Below, one piece after another: positions 53,701-61,718 of a stretch of 64,000 bases of DNA. The notes beneath the pieces were generated by a model. The model was not told the DNA's origin and did no database searches. It saw nothing but the letters and a program-made list of their open reading frames with translations. The DNA is taken from assembly GCF_034087045.1 (NCBI RefSeq), contig NZ_CP139247.1:1674001-1738000 (forward strand). The letters are read 5' to 3'. How positions within the stretch are numbered: the first letter of the stretch is position 1; each line of letters opens with the position of its first letter. Origin of the DNA: Chitinophaga sancti. GTDB taxonomy: Bacteria > Bacteroidota > Bacteroidia > Chitinophagales > Chitinophagaceae. The translations under genes and the position numbers were made by a program.

Positions 53701-54288
53701 ATGAAACAGTTTAAAACAACGCCTTCAGTAAATACATGCCCCGCAATATCAGTAGGACAGATCATCCTGGATGACTCTAACTATATCACTATGTGGGGCA
53801 ATCTGCAGCAGGGTGACGACTGGACCCGATGCGATTTTGTGACCACTTACGAAGTGCTGAATACCATGCTACGCTACGTTCAGGACAGGAATGATGCTGT
53901 TCAGATGACCATTGTAAAGAAGCTGGAAGATATGCAGCAAATACCGGAAATCATCGATCTGGAGGCGGAACTGGGCAGTGTTGTTGTATTTGACAATATG
54001 AACTTTTTGTTAACCCGCCCCGGCTTTCGTGAGCAGGGAGAGTGGATAGAATATACTGACGGGGAATGCTACTATATTGAGCAGGTAACCCCGGCCATCC
54101 CCGTTAAGAATCACCAGTATGAAATGAAGATAGGACAGTGCATGGACATGCTCTATATGAACTATGAACTGTATCTGGGCTATCTGGAACTGGATTTCGA
54201 CGAGGATGGCGCCCGTCAGAAAGCTGATCTGTGTGATGATCTCAAATATACCCTTGCTTACTACGCATGGAAGGAAAGAACGATATAA
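53701..54288 (+). CDS. Hypothetical protein, acidic
   Basis: About 195 residues from ATG 53701 (MKQFKTTPSVNTCPAISVGQ; an ATG six bases upstream is also possible). It is acidic, without signal peptide or membrane helix, with WGNLQQGDDWTRCDFVTTYE and LYLGYLELDFDEDGARQKAD. I do not recognise a family. The TAnnTTTG element upstream and a terminator downstream suggest a real monocistronic gene. Confidence 0.7.
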   Translation: MKQFKTTPSVNTCPAISVGQIILDDSNYITMWGNLQQGDDWTRCDFVTTYEVLNTMLRYVQDRNDAVQMTIVKKLEDMQQIPEIIDLEAELGSVVVFDNMNFLLTRPGFREQGEWIEYTDGECYYIEQVTPAIPVKNHQYEMKIGQCMDMLYMNYELYLGYLELDFDEDGARQKADLCDDLKYTLAYYAWKERTI

Positions 54289-54401
54289 GCTATTCTCTAA
54301 ACTACCCTCTAAAAACCCGATCCTGACCCCTATGATTGTTGCAATCGTTCAAGCGTGTTATCCCTAATACCTTTGTTCTCAGTTGTTTGTTTTGACCTCA
54401 G

Positions 54402-54432
54402 CCCTGCCTGTTTCCCAGGCAGGGATTTTTTT
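54402..54432 (+). terminator. Intrinsic terminator after the 53701 gene
   Basis: A perfect 9-bp stem (CCCTGCCTG / CAGGCAGGG) with a TTTCC loop is followed by seven T. Confidence 0.85.
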
Positions 54433-54645
54433 GCGGAGCTATTCTGGTAAATTTTTCCTTCAGATTTGTAATTATACACCCTGTAGCTGGCGGTATCTCT
54501 CAATATCCATCGGTACCTTTACCACGACGCGGTAGATAATAGCCAAGGCAATCGCCGGAGCGTGCCGTTTATCCCCCAAAAAGTGCCGCACCCCTTTATT
54601 TTCAAAAATTTAACAGCAAAGTCTATAATATTTGTAGGAAATAAC

Positions 54646-54653
54646 TATTTTTG
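54646..54653 (+). promoter_or_regulatory. TATTTTTG (-7-like) element for the peroxiredoxin gene
   Basis: Perfect TAnnTTTG 27 bases before the ATG at 54681; a TTTG at 54631-54634 is too close to be a standard -33 box. Confidence 0.4.
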
Positions 54654-54680
54654 GTAACGTAACCGTAAAAAGAATAAAAT

Positions 54681-55316
54681 ATGAGCTTAAGACTCGGAGA
54701 TATAGCACCAAACTTTCAGGCTAAAACATCGATAGGCGAAATTGATTTTTACGAATACCTGGGCGATAGCTGGGGAGTATTGTTCTCTCATCCAGCTGAT
54801 TATACCCCGGTATGTACTACCGAATTAGGTAGAACCGCGGCTTTGAAAGATGAATTCGCTAAACGTAACGTTAAAGTGCTTGCACTCAGTGTTGACCCCG
54901 TGGATAAACACCTCGGCTGGATCAATGATATAAACGAAACCCAGAACACCAAAGTGGAGTTCCCTATCATAGCAGACGAAGACAGGAAAGTGTCTAACCT
55001 GTACGATATGATCCACCCAAATGCTTCTGAAACTTTCACCGTTAGGTCACTGTTTATCATTGGCCCGGACAAGAAAGTAAAACTCATCATCACTTACCCG
55101 GCTTCTACAGGAAGAAACTTCCACGAAGTATTGCGCGTAATTGACTCCCTGCAGCTGACAGCTAACTATCAGGTAGCTACACCAGCAAACTGGCAGGATG
55201 GTGAAGATGTGATCGTAACAGCCGCAGTGAAAACGGAAGACATTCCTGCCCGTTTCCCTAAAGGCCACAAGATCATCAAGCCTTATCTGAGAACAACACC
55301 TCAGCCAAACAAATAA
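54681..55316 (+). CDS. Peroxiredoxin, Prx6-like (1-Cys)
   Basis: A 211-residue cytoplasmic peroxidase. The peroxidatic cysteine is C45 in PADYTPVCTTELGRTAALKD. The Prx6-type long C-terminus is seen in TGRNFHEVLRVIDSLQLTAN and ATPANWQDGEDVIV, ending FPKGHKIIKPYLRTTPQPNK. No second conserved cysteine is visible, consistent with 1-Cys enzymes. Own promoter element and terminator; no neighbours linked. Confidence 0.94.
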   Translation: MSLRLGDIAPNFQAKTSIGEIDFYEYLGDSWGVLFSHPADYTPVCTTELGRTAALKDEFAKRNVKVLALSVDPVDKHLGWINDINETQNTKVEFPIIADEDRKVSNLYDMIHPNASETFTVRSLFIIGPDKKVKLIITYPASTGRNFHEVLRVIDSLQLTANYQVATPANWQDGEDVIVTAAVKTEDIPARFPKGHKIIKPYLRTTPQPNK

Positions 55317-55342
55317 GGCAGGAACATACATAAGAAACTTTT

Positions 55343-55439
55343 AAAACCTGCCCACACTGTGGGACAGGTTTTTATTGATAAGAATTTTTAATGGTTGGTT
55401 TTTGATTTTTACGAAACGGGGATTTCTCCCCGTTTTTTT
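55343..55439 (+). terminator. Two terminators after the peroxiredoxin gene
   Basis: First stem AAACCTG-cCCACA / TGTGGga-CAGGTTT near 55343-55373 with a following T run. Second stem AAACGGGGA / TCCCCGTTT at 55414-55435 with T continuing to 55439. Confidence 0.75.
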
Positions 55440-55480
55440 ATGCCCATATATGCCCTCATGTACCCATATATATTCATAAA

Positions 55481-55700
55481 ACATTCATAAAGAGGGAATT
55501 CATCACGGGCAGGAACTCCATTTTTAGAAAAAAACATTCATCAAAGAGGAAGTTCACTAACGAGGATAAACCCCCATTTTTAGGAAAAAAATTTATGAAA
55601 GAGGTAATTCACCAACGAGGATGAACCCAATTTTCAGGAAAAACATTCATGAAATGGGGGGATTTACCAACAGGCATGAATCACATTTCATAAAAAAAGG
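55481..55700. repeat. Four imperfect 52-57 bp tandem repeats, noncoding
   Basis: Units begin with ACATTCAT(A/C/G)AA or ATTTATGAAA at 55481, 55534, 55591 and 55643. Each continues AGAGG, (A/G)TTCA(C/T), AACGAGGATGAAC-like and CATTTTTAGGAAAA-like blocks. The middle units are most alike. No uniform spacers, so not CRISPR. Confidence 0.75.
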
Positions 55701-55722
55701 CTGCCCCTGGTCAGAGCAGCCT
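55692..55722 (-). terminator. Terminator of the RluA-family gene
   Basis: On the minus strand a 7-bp stem AGGCTGC / GCAGCCT is followed by seven T. It starts 39 bases after the stop at 55761. Confidence 0.75.
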
Positions 55723-55760
55723 CAATATCAAAAGATCTGAAGATCAAAACATCAAAACAC

Positions 55761-56507
55761 TTACAACACCAGCTTAGGCACATACCCGCTGCTATTCTTG
55801 CGCAGCTGTGTCACCACCGCCTGGATATCCTTGGCCAATGGCGCCTCTGCTACCTGTTTTTCTCCCTGCTGATCAGTAAAGTGCAGCTGGAAGGAATGCA
55901 AGGCTAATCTGCTCAGCAATGGGCGTTCTTCCACATCATGCTTACCCAGCTTATAGGTCTTTTTGATAGCAGACAGTAGGATAGGAGTATTGGTACCATA
56001 CATCTCATCTACTGCTATCGGGTGGCCTATATGCTTCATGTGTACCCTGATCTGGTGGGTACGGCCGGTATGAATCTGAAGTTTTACGAGGCTATACAGG
56101 CCAAATGCTTCCAGTACTTCATAATCCGTGTGGGCGTTTTTACCCTTTTTAGCGGTCACCATCTTACCCTTTGTGATCGGGTGTTCAGCAATGGCTTCCT
56201 CGATGGTGCCGGTAGCTGGCGTCAGCTGACCGTTCACCAGCCCCAGGTAGAACTTCTGAACATTTCTGCCTTCGAATGCCTGGGAGTAATACTTGTGTGC
56301 CACTTCGTTTTTAGCAAAGAGGATCACTCCACTTGTATCCTTGTCCAGTCTGTGTACGGTAAAGATATTACCATAGTGCTTTTTCAGCAGTCCCTGAATA
56401 GAAGACAGCTGGTTGTCGTGCCTGTCCGGAATGGTCAGCACACCTGCCGGTTTGTTGATGATCACATAGTCCGGCGTTTCTTTTATAATCAGGTCGTTAA
56501 TGCGCAT
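55761..56507 (-). CDS. RluA-family pseudouridine synthase
   Basis: A 248-residue RNA-modifying enzyme. The catalytic aspartate lies in FTVHRLDKDTSGVILFAKNE; other landmarks are YVIINKPAGVLTIPDRHD, KFYLGLVNGQLTPATGTIEE, SLVKLQIHTGRTHQIRVHMK and IGHPIAVDEMYG. No S4 domain is present, so it resembles RluA/TruC-type short enzymes. The target RNA position cannot be deduced. Gene order with the next pseudouridine synthase suggests a shared RNA-modification cluster. Confidence 0.9.
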   Translation of the reverse strand: MRINDLIIKETPDYVIINKPAGVLTIPDRHDNQLSSIQGLLKKHYGNIFTVHRLDKDTSGVILFAKNEVAHKYYSQAFEGRNVQKFYLGLVNGQLTPATGTIEEAIAEHPITKGKMVTAKKGKNAHTDYEVLEAFGLYSLVKLQIHTGRTHQIRVHMKHIGHPIAVDEMYGTNTPILLSAIKKTYKLGKHDVEERPLLSRLALHSFQLHFTDQQGEKQVAEAPLAKDIQAVVTQLRKNSSGYVPKLVL

Positions 56508-56631
56508 AGTTTATTTAAAATGCAATGCTTGAGCCGAATGAATTCTTTTTAAGTCAGGTATCGCAGCAGTTCGTTATTTGTAATGCCTGGGCAGAGTGAA
56601 CTCCTTTTCAGGCAAACACCGCAGCGGAACC

Positions 56632-58275
56632 TTATTTAAAATGCTTAAGCAGGATGATTTCCTTTTCGGTCAGGTAGCGCCAGTGGCCCCTGTTGATGTT
56701 CTTCTTTGTTAATCCCGCGTAAGTCACACGATCCAGTTTCTCCACTTCATATTCCAGGTGTTCGAAAATACGGCGAACGATACGGTTCTTGCCGCTATGA
56801 ATTTCGATACCTATCTGTGTTTTATCAGCGTTGTCTACATATCCCAGTACATCTACATTCGCCACACCATCTTCCAGGGTCACACCTGCCAGGATGGCTT
56901 CAAAGTGTGCTTTGGTAAGGGGTTTGTTCAGTCCCACGTGATAGATCTTACGGATGTTGTGCTTAGGATGTGAGAGTTTCTGTGCCAGTTCACCATCGTT
57001 GGTGAGCAGGAGCAAACCAGAGGTGTTACGGTCCAGGCGACCTACAGGGTATACTCTTTCTTCTTCGGTAGCATCCTGGATCAGTTCCATCACCGTCTTA
57101 CGGCCTTCAGGGTCGTCAGTAGTGGTGATGTAGCCTTTTGGTTTGTTCAGGAGAATGTACACCAGGTTTTTCTGGATGTGCATTTTCTTACCAAGGATGG
57201 TTACTTCGTCTCTCTTAGTGACTTTGAAGGCAGGTTCGGTGATGACGGTACCATTTACAGTGATCTTACCTTCTTTTACATAGTCTACAGCTTTACGACG
57301 GGAGCAAAGGCCGCAATGAGCGATGTATTTGTTCAGTGGCATTTCGCCTTCGATCGCTACACCAGATTCTTCTCTGTCGCTTTTTTTGCCGAAAGAACCT
57401 GTGGAAGATCCTTGACGGTCGCGTCTTGCAGCAGTTTTACGTTCCTGTCTGGCCGCAAAACGCTCATTGGTATTGTCGAAATATTTCTTGCGGTTGAAAC
57501 CACTTGGGGTTTCACGCTCATCTTTACCTTTTCTGTCACTACGATCAGTACCATGGAAGGCGCTGTCATCACGTTTCGCACCTGGTTTAGGTTTGAAAGG
57601 TGTTCTGCCATTGGCAGTTTTTAGCGCTGGTTTTATTCTGTTACGGCGGGAAGCATCCTCGCCATCAGTTTGATCTTTCTTTTTAAATGCAGGAAGTGGT
57701 TCACCATTTTCGTCTTTGCCAGCGGGGCGGCGTGCAGGACGCTCATCGCTTTTACGGCCACGGAAACCTTCTCCATCATTACTCTTACGACCACGGAAAC
57801 CTTCTCCATCATCACTCTTACGGCCACGGAAACCTTCTCCATCATCACTCTTACGACCACGGAAACCTTCTCCATCGTTCTTACGAGGGCGAAAACCTTC
57901 TCCATCACTCTTACGGCCACGGAAACCTTCTCCATCATCACTCTTACGACCACGGAAACCTTCTCCATCGTTCTTACGAGGGCGAAAACCTTCTCCATCG
58001 TTCTTACGAGGACGAAAACCTTCTCCATCGTTCTTACGTGCCTGGAAACCTTCTCCATCGTTCTTACGAGGGCGGAAACCTTCTCCCTCATTCTTACGTG
58101 GACGGAAACCCTCTCCATCATTCTTGCGCGGACGAAATTCTCCATCATTCTCTTTGCGTGGCGGACGTCCGCCAGCAGCACTACGTTTCGCCGGGCGGGA
58201 ATCATTTCCCTTTGCCCTGGATTTATTTTCCTTGAAAGGAGAGAATCCTTTTTTAGCAGGTGTATTTTTCTTCAT
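56632..58275 (-). CDS. RsuA/RluB-family pseudouridine synthase with long decapeptide-repeat N-terminus
   Basis: A 547-residue protein. Residues 44-185 are about fourteen copies of a GEGFRPRKND-type unit (variants GEGFRGRKSDD), a charged, Gly/Arg-rich and probably disordered arm. A mixed-charge linker follows to about 305. The S4 RNA-binding domain begins at M312 (MPLNKYIAHCGLCSRRKAVD), and the catalytic aspartate is D415 in GRLDRNTSGLLLLTNDG. The C-terminal part has RKIYHVGLNKPLTKAHFEAI and SGKNRIVRRIFEHLEYEV. The enzyme itself is usual; the arm is the odd part. Likely acts on 23S or 16S rRNA. Confidence 0.9.
   Translation of the reverse strand: MKKNTPAKKGFSPFKENKSRAKGNDSRPAKRSAAGGRPPRKENDGEFRPRKNDGEGFRPRKNEGEGFRPRKNDGEGFQARKNDGEGFRPRKNDGEGFRPRKNDGEGFRGRKSDDGEGFRGRKSDGEGFRPRKNDGEGFRGRKSDDGEGFRGRKSDDGEGFRGRKSNDGEGFRGRKSDERPARRPAGKDENGEPLPAFKKKDQTDGEDASRRNRIKPALKTANGRTPFKPKPGAKRDDSAFHGTDRSDRKGKDERETPSGFNRKKYFDNTNERFAARQERKTAARRDRQGSSTGSFGKKSDREESGVAIEGEMPLNKYIAHCGLCSRRKAVDYVKEGKITVNGTVITEPAFKVTKRDEVTILGKKMHIQKNLVYILLNKPKGYITTTDDPEGRKTVMELIQDATEEERVYPVGRLDRNTSGLLLLTNDGELAQKLSHPKHNIRKIYHVGLNKPLTKAHFEAILAGVTLEDGVANVDVLGYVDNADKTQIGIEIHSGKNRIVRRIFEHLEYEVEKLDRVTYAGLTKKNINRGHWRYLTEKEIILLKHFK
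57725..58145 (-). repeat. Coding tandem repeat of the RluB-like protein arm
   Basis: Repeated 30-33 base units (plus strand ACGACCACGGAAACCTTCTCCATC and ACGAGGGCGAAAACCTTCTCC forms) encode the GEGFRPRKND decapeptides. They produce long meaningless ORFs in other frames on both strands. The array is a candidate for slippage. Confidence 0.9.
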
Positions 58276-58307
58276 CTGTTAGTATTAAAATTTAAAAAAA
58301 GAGGAGA

Positions 58308-59351
58308 TCAGCCTTTATTTGCCAGCTGACCACAAGCCGCGTCAATATCTTTACCACGGCTGCGGCGGAGACGGGCATTGACCCGGTTTTTACCCAGGTA
58401 TTCCATAAAAGCATCTGCCACTTCTTCTTCCGGTTTCTGGAAGCGCGCATTGGAGATGGGATTGTATTCTATAATATTTACCAGATCGGCCGGCACCTGT
58501 CTGTAGATGCGGATCAGCTCATCGGCATCCTGTAAGGAGTCGTTGAAGTCTTTGAACAATATATATTCGAAGGAGATCTGGCTTTGTGTTTGTTTGTAGA
58601 AGTAGTTGAGCGCCTCTATCAGTACTTTGAGGTTATTTGTTTCGTTGATAGGCATGATCTGGCTGCGCTTCTGATCATTGGCGGCGTGCAGGGACAGGGC
58701 GAGGTTGAATTTCACCTTGTCGTCTCCCAGCTGACGGATCATCTTGGATACGCCGGCAGTGGATACGGTGATCCTCTTTGGAGACATCCCCAATCCATCC
58801 GGACTGGTGATGCGCTCGATGCTCGCCAGTACATTTTTGTAGTTGAGCAGGGGTTCACCCATACCCATAAATACGATATTGCTCAGTTTCTTGCCGTAGG
58901 CACTCATGGCCTGGTCGTTCAGAAGGGCTACCTCATCGAAGATTTCATCGAATTCGAGGTTACGTTTACGATCCATATACCCTGTAGCACAGAATTTACA
59001 GCTCAGGCTGCAACCTACCTGTGAGGATACGCAGGCAGTTTGCCTGGTATCAGTAGGTATCAGTACGCCTTCTACAAGGTGACCGTCATGTAATTTGAAT
59101 CGACTTTTGATAGTGCCGTCTTCGCTATGTTGGGTGGTATCGACCTGTACGGCAGGTAAAGTGAAGTGTTCTTCCAGCTTGGCGCGTAGCTCTCTGGAAA
59201 GGTTGGTCATTCCGTCAAAACTGGTTGCATGTTTGAGCCACAGCCACTCATACACCTGTTTGGCCCTGAAGGGCTTTTCCCCAATAGACCCGAAGTATTC
59301 CTGTATCTCTGACAGACTCAGCTGCCGGATATTCGTTTTGCCCAATTTCAT
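58308..59351 (-). CDS. rlmN: 23S rRNA (adenine2503-C2)-methyltransferase RlmN
   Basis: Radical-SAM methylase acting on A2503 of 23S rRNA and A37 of some tRNAs. 347 residues. The radical-SAM cysteines are in VGCSLSCKFCATGYMDRKRN (CxxxCxxC). Other landmarks are GEKPFRAKQVYEWLWLKHAT, NIVFMGMGEPLLNYKNVLAS, ITVSTAGVSKMIRQLGDD and a C-terminal LRRSRGKDIDAACGQLA, which holds the second methyl-carrying cysteine. Start MKLGKTNIRQLSLSEIQEYF is usual. Confidence 0.96.
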   Translation of the reverse strand: MKLGKTNIRQLSLSEIQEYFGSIGEKPFRAKQVYEWLWLKHATSFDGMTNLSRELRAKLEEHFTLPAVQVDTTQHSEDGTIKSRFKLHDGHLVEGVLIPTDTRQTACVSSQVGCSLSCKFCATGYMDRKRNLEFDEIFDEVALLNDQAMSAYGKKLSNIVFMGMGEPLLNYKNVLASIERITSPDGLGMSPKRITVSTAGVSKMIRQLGDDKVKFNLALSLHAANDQKRSQIMPINETNNLKVLIEALNYFYKQTQSQISFEYILFKDFNDSLQDADELIRIYRQVPADLVNIIEYNPISNARFQKPEEEVADAFMEYLGKNRVNARLRRSRGKDIDAACGQLANKG

Positions 59352-59482
59352 TCCTGACCTTTATGTGATATAATGTCTGCCTTACGGCAGTCGGTATTAA
59401 TCTGCGAAGATACGTAAATTTTTATCGTCCAAAAATCCCCTACATTTACAACCTTTTATTAACCAAAGCAATCCTCCAAGCA

Positions 59483-60682
59483 ATGCAAGCTGCTTATATA
59501 GTAGACGCAGTGCGTACCCCAATTGGCCGCTATGGCGGGGTGTTAAGCACTATTAGGCCCGACGATATGCTGGCCCTCCTTATCCGATCGATGATGGAAC
59601 GAAATCCCACCCTGGACCCCAACAGCATCGAAGATGTGATAGCCGGGGCTACCAACCAGGCAGGGGAAGATAACAGGGATGTGGCCAGAATGTCTGCACT
59701 ACTGGCAGGATTGCCGGTATCAGTAGCAGGCAATACCGTGAACAGGCTTTGTGCCTCCGGTATGCAGGCGGTGATGGATGCTGCCAGGGCGATTATGTGT
59801 GGAGAAGGAGATGTGTACCTGGCTGGTGGGGTCGAAAGCATGACCCGTGCTCCCCTTGTGATGCCCAAACCCGATGCCGCCTACAGCCGTAAAACAGAAA
59901 TAGTAGATTCTACCATAGGCTGGCGTTTTACCAACAAGAAGCTGGCGGATATGTATTATCCCTATTCTATGGGCGAAACTGCGGAAAATATTGCTACCCG
60001 CTGGAAGATCTCCCGCGAAGCCCAGGATGAATTTGCCCTTGCCAGCCAGATAAAGTACAAAGCCGCACTGGATGCAGGTATCTGGCCAAGAGAAATCATT
60101 CCCGTACCCATTACTCCCAATAAGCAGGAACAGGTGGTGATCACCAATGACGAACATCCAAGGGAAACTTCATTAGAAAAATTAGCCGGGTTACGTCCTG
60201 CCTTTGCAAAAGAAGGTAGTGTCACAGCGGGTAACAGTGCCGGTATCAACGATGGCGCTGCCCTTGTATTGATAGTATCCGAACAGGCTTTGAAGCAATA
60301 TAACCTCAAGCCCCTCATGCAGGTAAAATCCATGGCAGTAGCGGGTGTGGACCCGGCTATAATGGGCATAGGCCCGGTACCGGCTACAGAAAAAGCACTG
60401 AAGCGCGCAGGCATTACTGCCAGTCAGCTGGATCTGATAGAACTGAATGAAGCTTTTGCCGTACAGGCCTTGGCTTGTATACAGGACTTAGGGCTGGATC
60501 CGTCAAAGATTAATGTAAATGGTGGATCCATTGCTATGGGCCATCCGCTGGGATGTACGGGCGCAAGGATAGTAGGCACCCTGGGGCACGAAATGAAACG
60601 CCTGCAGGGAGTGAAATACGGTTTGACCACCATGTGTGTGGGGGTAGGACAGGGAGCCGCTATGATCTTCGAAAATCTGTAA
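59483..60682 (+). CDS. Acetyl-CoA C-acyltransferase (thiolase; PcaF/PaaJ-like pattern)
   Basis: A 399-residue degradative-type thiolase. The nucleophile is C90 in NRLCASGMQAVMDAARAI. The second half has NEAFAVQALACIQDLGLDP, GGSIAMGHPLGCTGARIVGT and CVGVGQGAAMIFE. The STIGWRFTNKKLADMYYPYS stretch resembles 3-oxoadipyl-CoA thiolases of phenylacetate and beta-ketoadipate routes, but no such genes are near, so I leave the symbol open. Single gene between divergent rlmN and a terminator. Confidence 0.9.
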   Translation: MQAAYIVDAVRTPIGRYGGVLSTIRPDDMLALLIRSMMERNPTLDPNSIEDVIAGATNQAGEDNRDVARMSALLAGLPVSVAGNTVNRLCASGMQAVMDAARAIMCGEGDVYLAGGVESMTRAPLVMPKPDAAYSRKTEIVDSTIGWRFTNKKLADMYYPYSMGETAENIATRWKISREAQDEFALASQIKYKAALDAGIWPREIIPVPITPNKQEQVVITNDEHPRETSLEKLAGLRPAFAKEGSVTAGNSAGINDGAALVLIVSEQALKQYNLKPLMQVKSMAVAGVDPAIMGIGPVPATEKALKRAGITASQLDLIELNEAFAVQALACIQDLGLDPSKINVNGGSIAMGHPLGCTGARIVGTLGHEMKRLQGVKYGLTTMCVGVGQGAAMIFENL

Positions 60683-60691
60683 ATGCAAAAA

Positions 60692-60730
60692 TAACGGGCG
60701 GTCGATCATAATAATCGGTCGCCCGTTTTA
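60692..60730 (+). terminator. Terminator of the thiolase gene
   Basis: Stem AACGGGCGGTCGAT / ATCGGTCGCCCGTT (GT internal mismatch) with a CATAATA loop is followed by TTTT. It also lies just after the sigma gene on the other strand, so it may be bidirectional. Confidence 0.8.
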
Positions 60731-60747
60731 TGGCAAGCAAGAAAGGA

Positions 60748-61329
60748 TTACAAACAAATTTGTTTCTCCGTCATCATCTTCCGGAGGTTTATCAGGCCAT
60801 AACGCATACGGCCTAATGCTGTATTGATACTCACCTGCGTGAGATCAGCAATCTCTTTAAAGCTAAGATCCGCATAGTGACGCAGGATGATGACTTCGCG
60901 TTGTTCCTCAGGCAACATGTCGAGCATACGACGCACCCGGTCGTGGCTCTGACGGGTGATCATCTTTTCTTCTGCACTGCTTTCGCTAAAGCTCAGGACA
61001 TTGAAAATGTCTTTGTCGTCGCTGGTTTTGATGATCGGTGTACGCTTGATCTTACGGAAGTAATCTACACACAGGTTGTGTGCGATACGCATTGCCCAGG
61101 GAAGGAATTTACCCTTCTCCGTATAGCGTTCAGCCCGGATAGTATCGATGATCTTAATAAAAGTGTCTTGAAAAATGTCTTCAGCCAGGAATGAGTCCTT
61201 GACTAATAAAAAGATAGAGGTATAGAGCTTGTCTTTATGTCTATGCACCAGTTCTTCCAATGCATTGGCATGCCCTTTCTTAAATAGGGTAATTAATTGC
61301 TCGTCGCTGAGTTTGTACATTATTTGCAT
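60748..61329 (-). CDS. ECF RNA polymerase sigma factor (stand-alone)
   Basis: A 193-residue sigma-70 family factor (or 190 from the ATG at 61320, MYKLSDEQLITLFKKGHANA). Region 2 is SFLAEDIFQDTFIKIIDTIR and KGKFLPWAMRIAHNLCVDYF. Region 4 is LPEEQREVIILRHYADLSFK and EIADLTQVSINTALGRMRYG. No anti-sigma gene is adjacent and there is no FecR. A consensus promoter lies about 145 bases upstream, so it is probably expressed as a housekeeping gene and controlled post-transcriptionally or by an unlinked factor. Confidence 0.92.
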   Translation of the reverse strand: MQIMYKLSDEQLITLFKKGHANALEELVHRHKDKLYTSIFLLVKDSFLAEDIFQDTFIKIIDTIRAERYTEKGKFLPWAMRIAHNLCVDYFRKIKRTPIIKTSDDKDIFNVLSFSESSAEEKMITRQSHDRVRRMLDMLPEEQREVIILRHYADLSFKEIADLTQVSINTALGRMRYGLINLRKMMTEKQICL

Positions 61330-61718
61330 AAACGTCTACAATAGCGGGTTTATAATAAAGAAACCGACTTATTCAAGTCTGCTGTAGGTAAAAATGTGTA
61401 GAGTTTATGCTATAATAGGAAGTTTTTATGTGTGATAGTTATTTCAGCCTATGCTCACTATTCTGGTAGTAATGCAAATATAATGTTAAAGTTGAATTAA
61501 ACAACCCCCTGACATCAGTGATTTGTCATTATTGAAAGATTTAATATTGAGTATCAAGGCGGAAATAAAATGGGTACTTTAAAAAAAGAAAAAATCCCTT
61601 GTTTCATGCCGCCGCAGGCCATTTTAAATTACCATAACAAGCTGAAGATTTTCATTTGTTTCAAATCCCTTACCTTCGTAATGCTAAAATTTTTGGCAAA
61701 ATAACAACTCGCTGGAAT
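61330..61718. other. Divergent leader region between sigma and uvrA genes
   Basis: AT-rich region of 389 bases with no ORF. It includes a promoter for the sigma gene at 61475-61504, leaving a long leader to 61329. A TACCTTCG near 61671 could serve uvrA but lacks a well-spaced -33 box. I see no clear hairpins. Confidence 0.55.
61475..61504 (-). promoter_or_regulatory. Consensus Bacteroidota promoter for the ECF sigma gene
   Basis: On the minus strand TTG (61504-61502), a 19-base spacer, then TATATTTG (61482-61475) match the Bacteroidota -33 and -7 elements fully. The start codon is about 145 bases further, implying a long 5' leader. Confidence 0.65.

Larger units (their letters stand above)
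54289..54680. other. Intergenic region with terminator and peroxiredoxin promoter
   Basis: Contains a terminator at 54402-54432 and a TAnnTTTG element at 54646-54653. The middle (about 54480-54600) is less AT-rich but shows no ORF, tRNA or clear hairpin. Confidence 0.5.
55317..55760. other. Intergenic region with three terminators and a repeat array
   Basis: Holds a stem at 55343-55373 (peroxiredoxin terminator), one at 55414-55439, an imperfect repeat array at 55481-55700 and a terminator for the minus-strand RluA gene at 55692-55722. No ORF worth calling. Confidence 0.6.

Noticed and set aside
55481..55700. Repeat array considered as a CRISPR
   Set aside because: Units are contiguous and diverged, without uniform unique spacers, and no cas genes are present.
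57670..58329. Plus-strand ORFs antisense to the RluB-like repeats
   Set aside because: Monotonous repeat translations produced by the decapeptide array; no independent start context or family.
61330..61718. Possible riboswitch in the sigma/uvrA gap
   Set aside because: No recognisable aptamer motif or stable hairpin was found by eye; only a long leader is supported.
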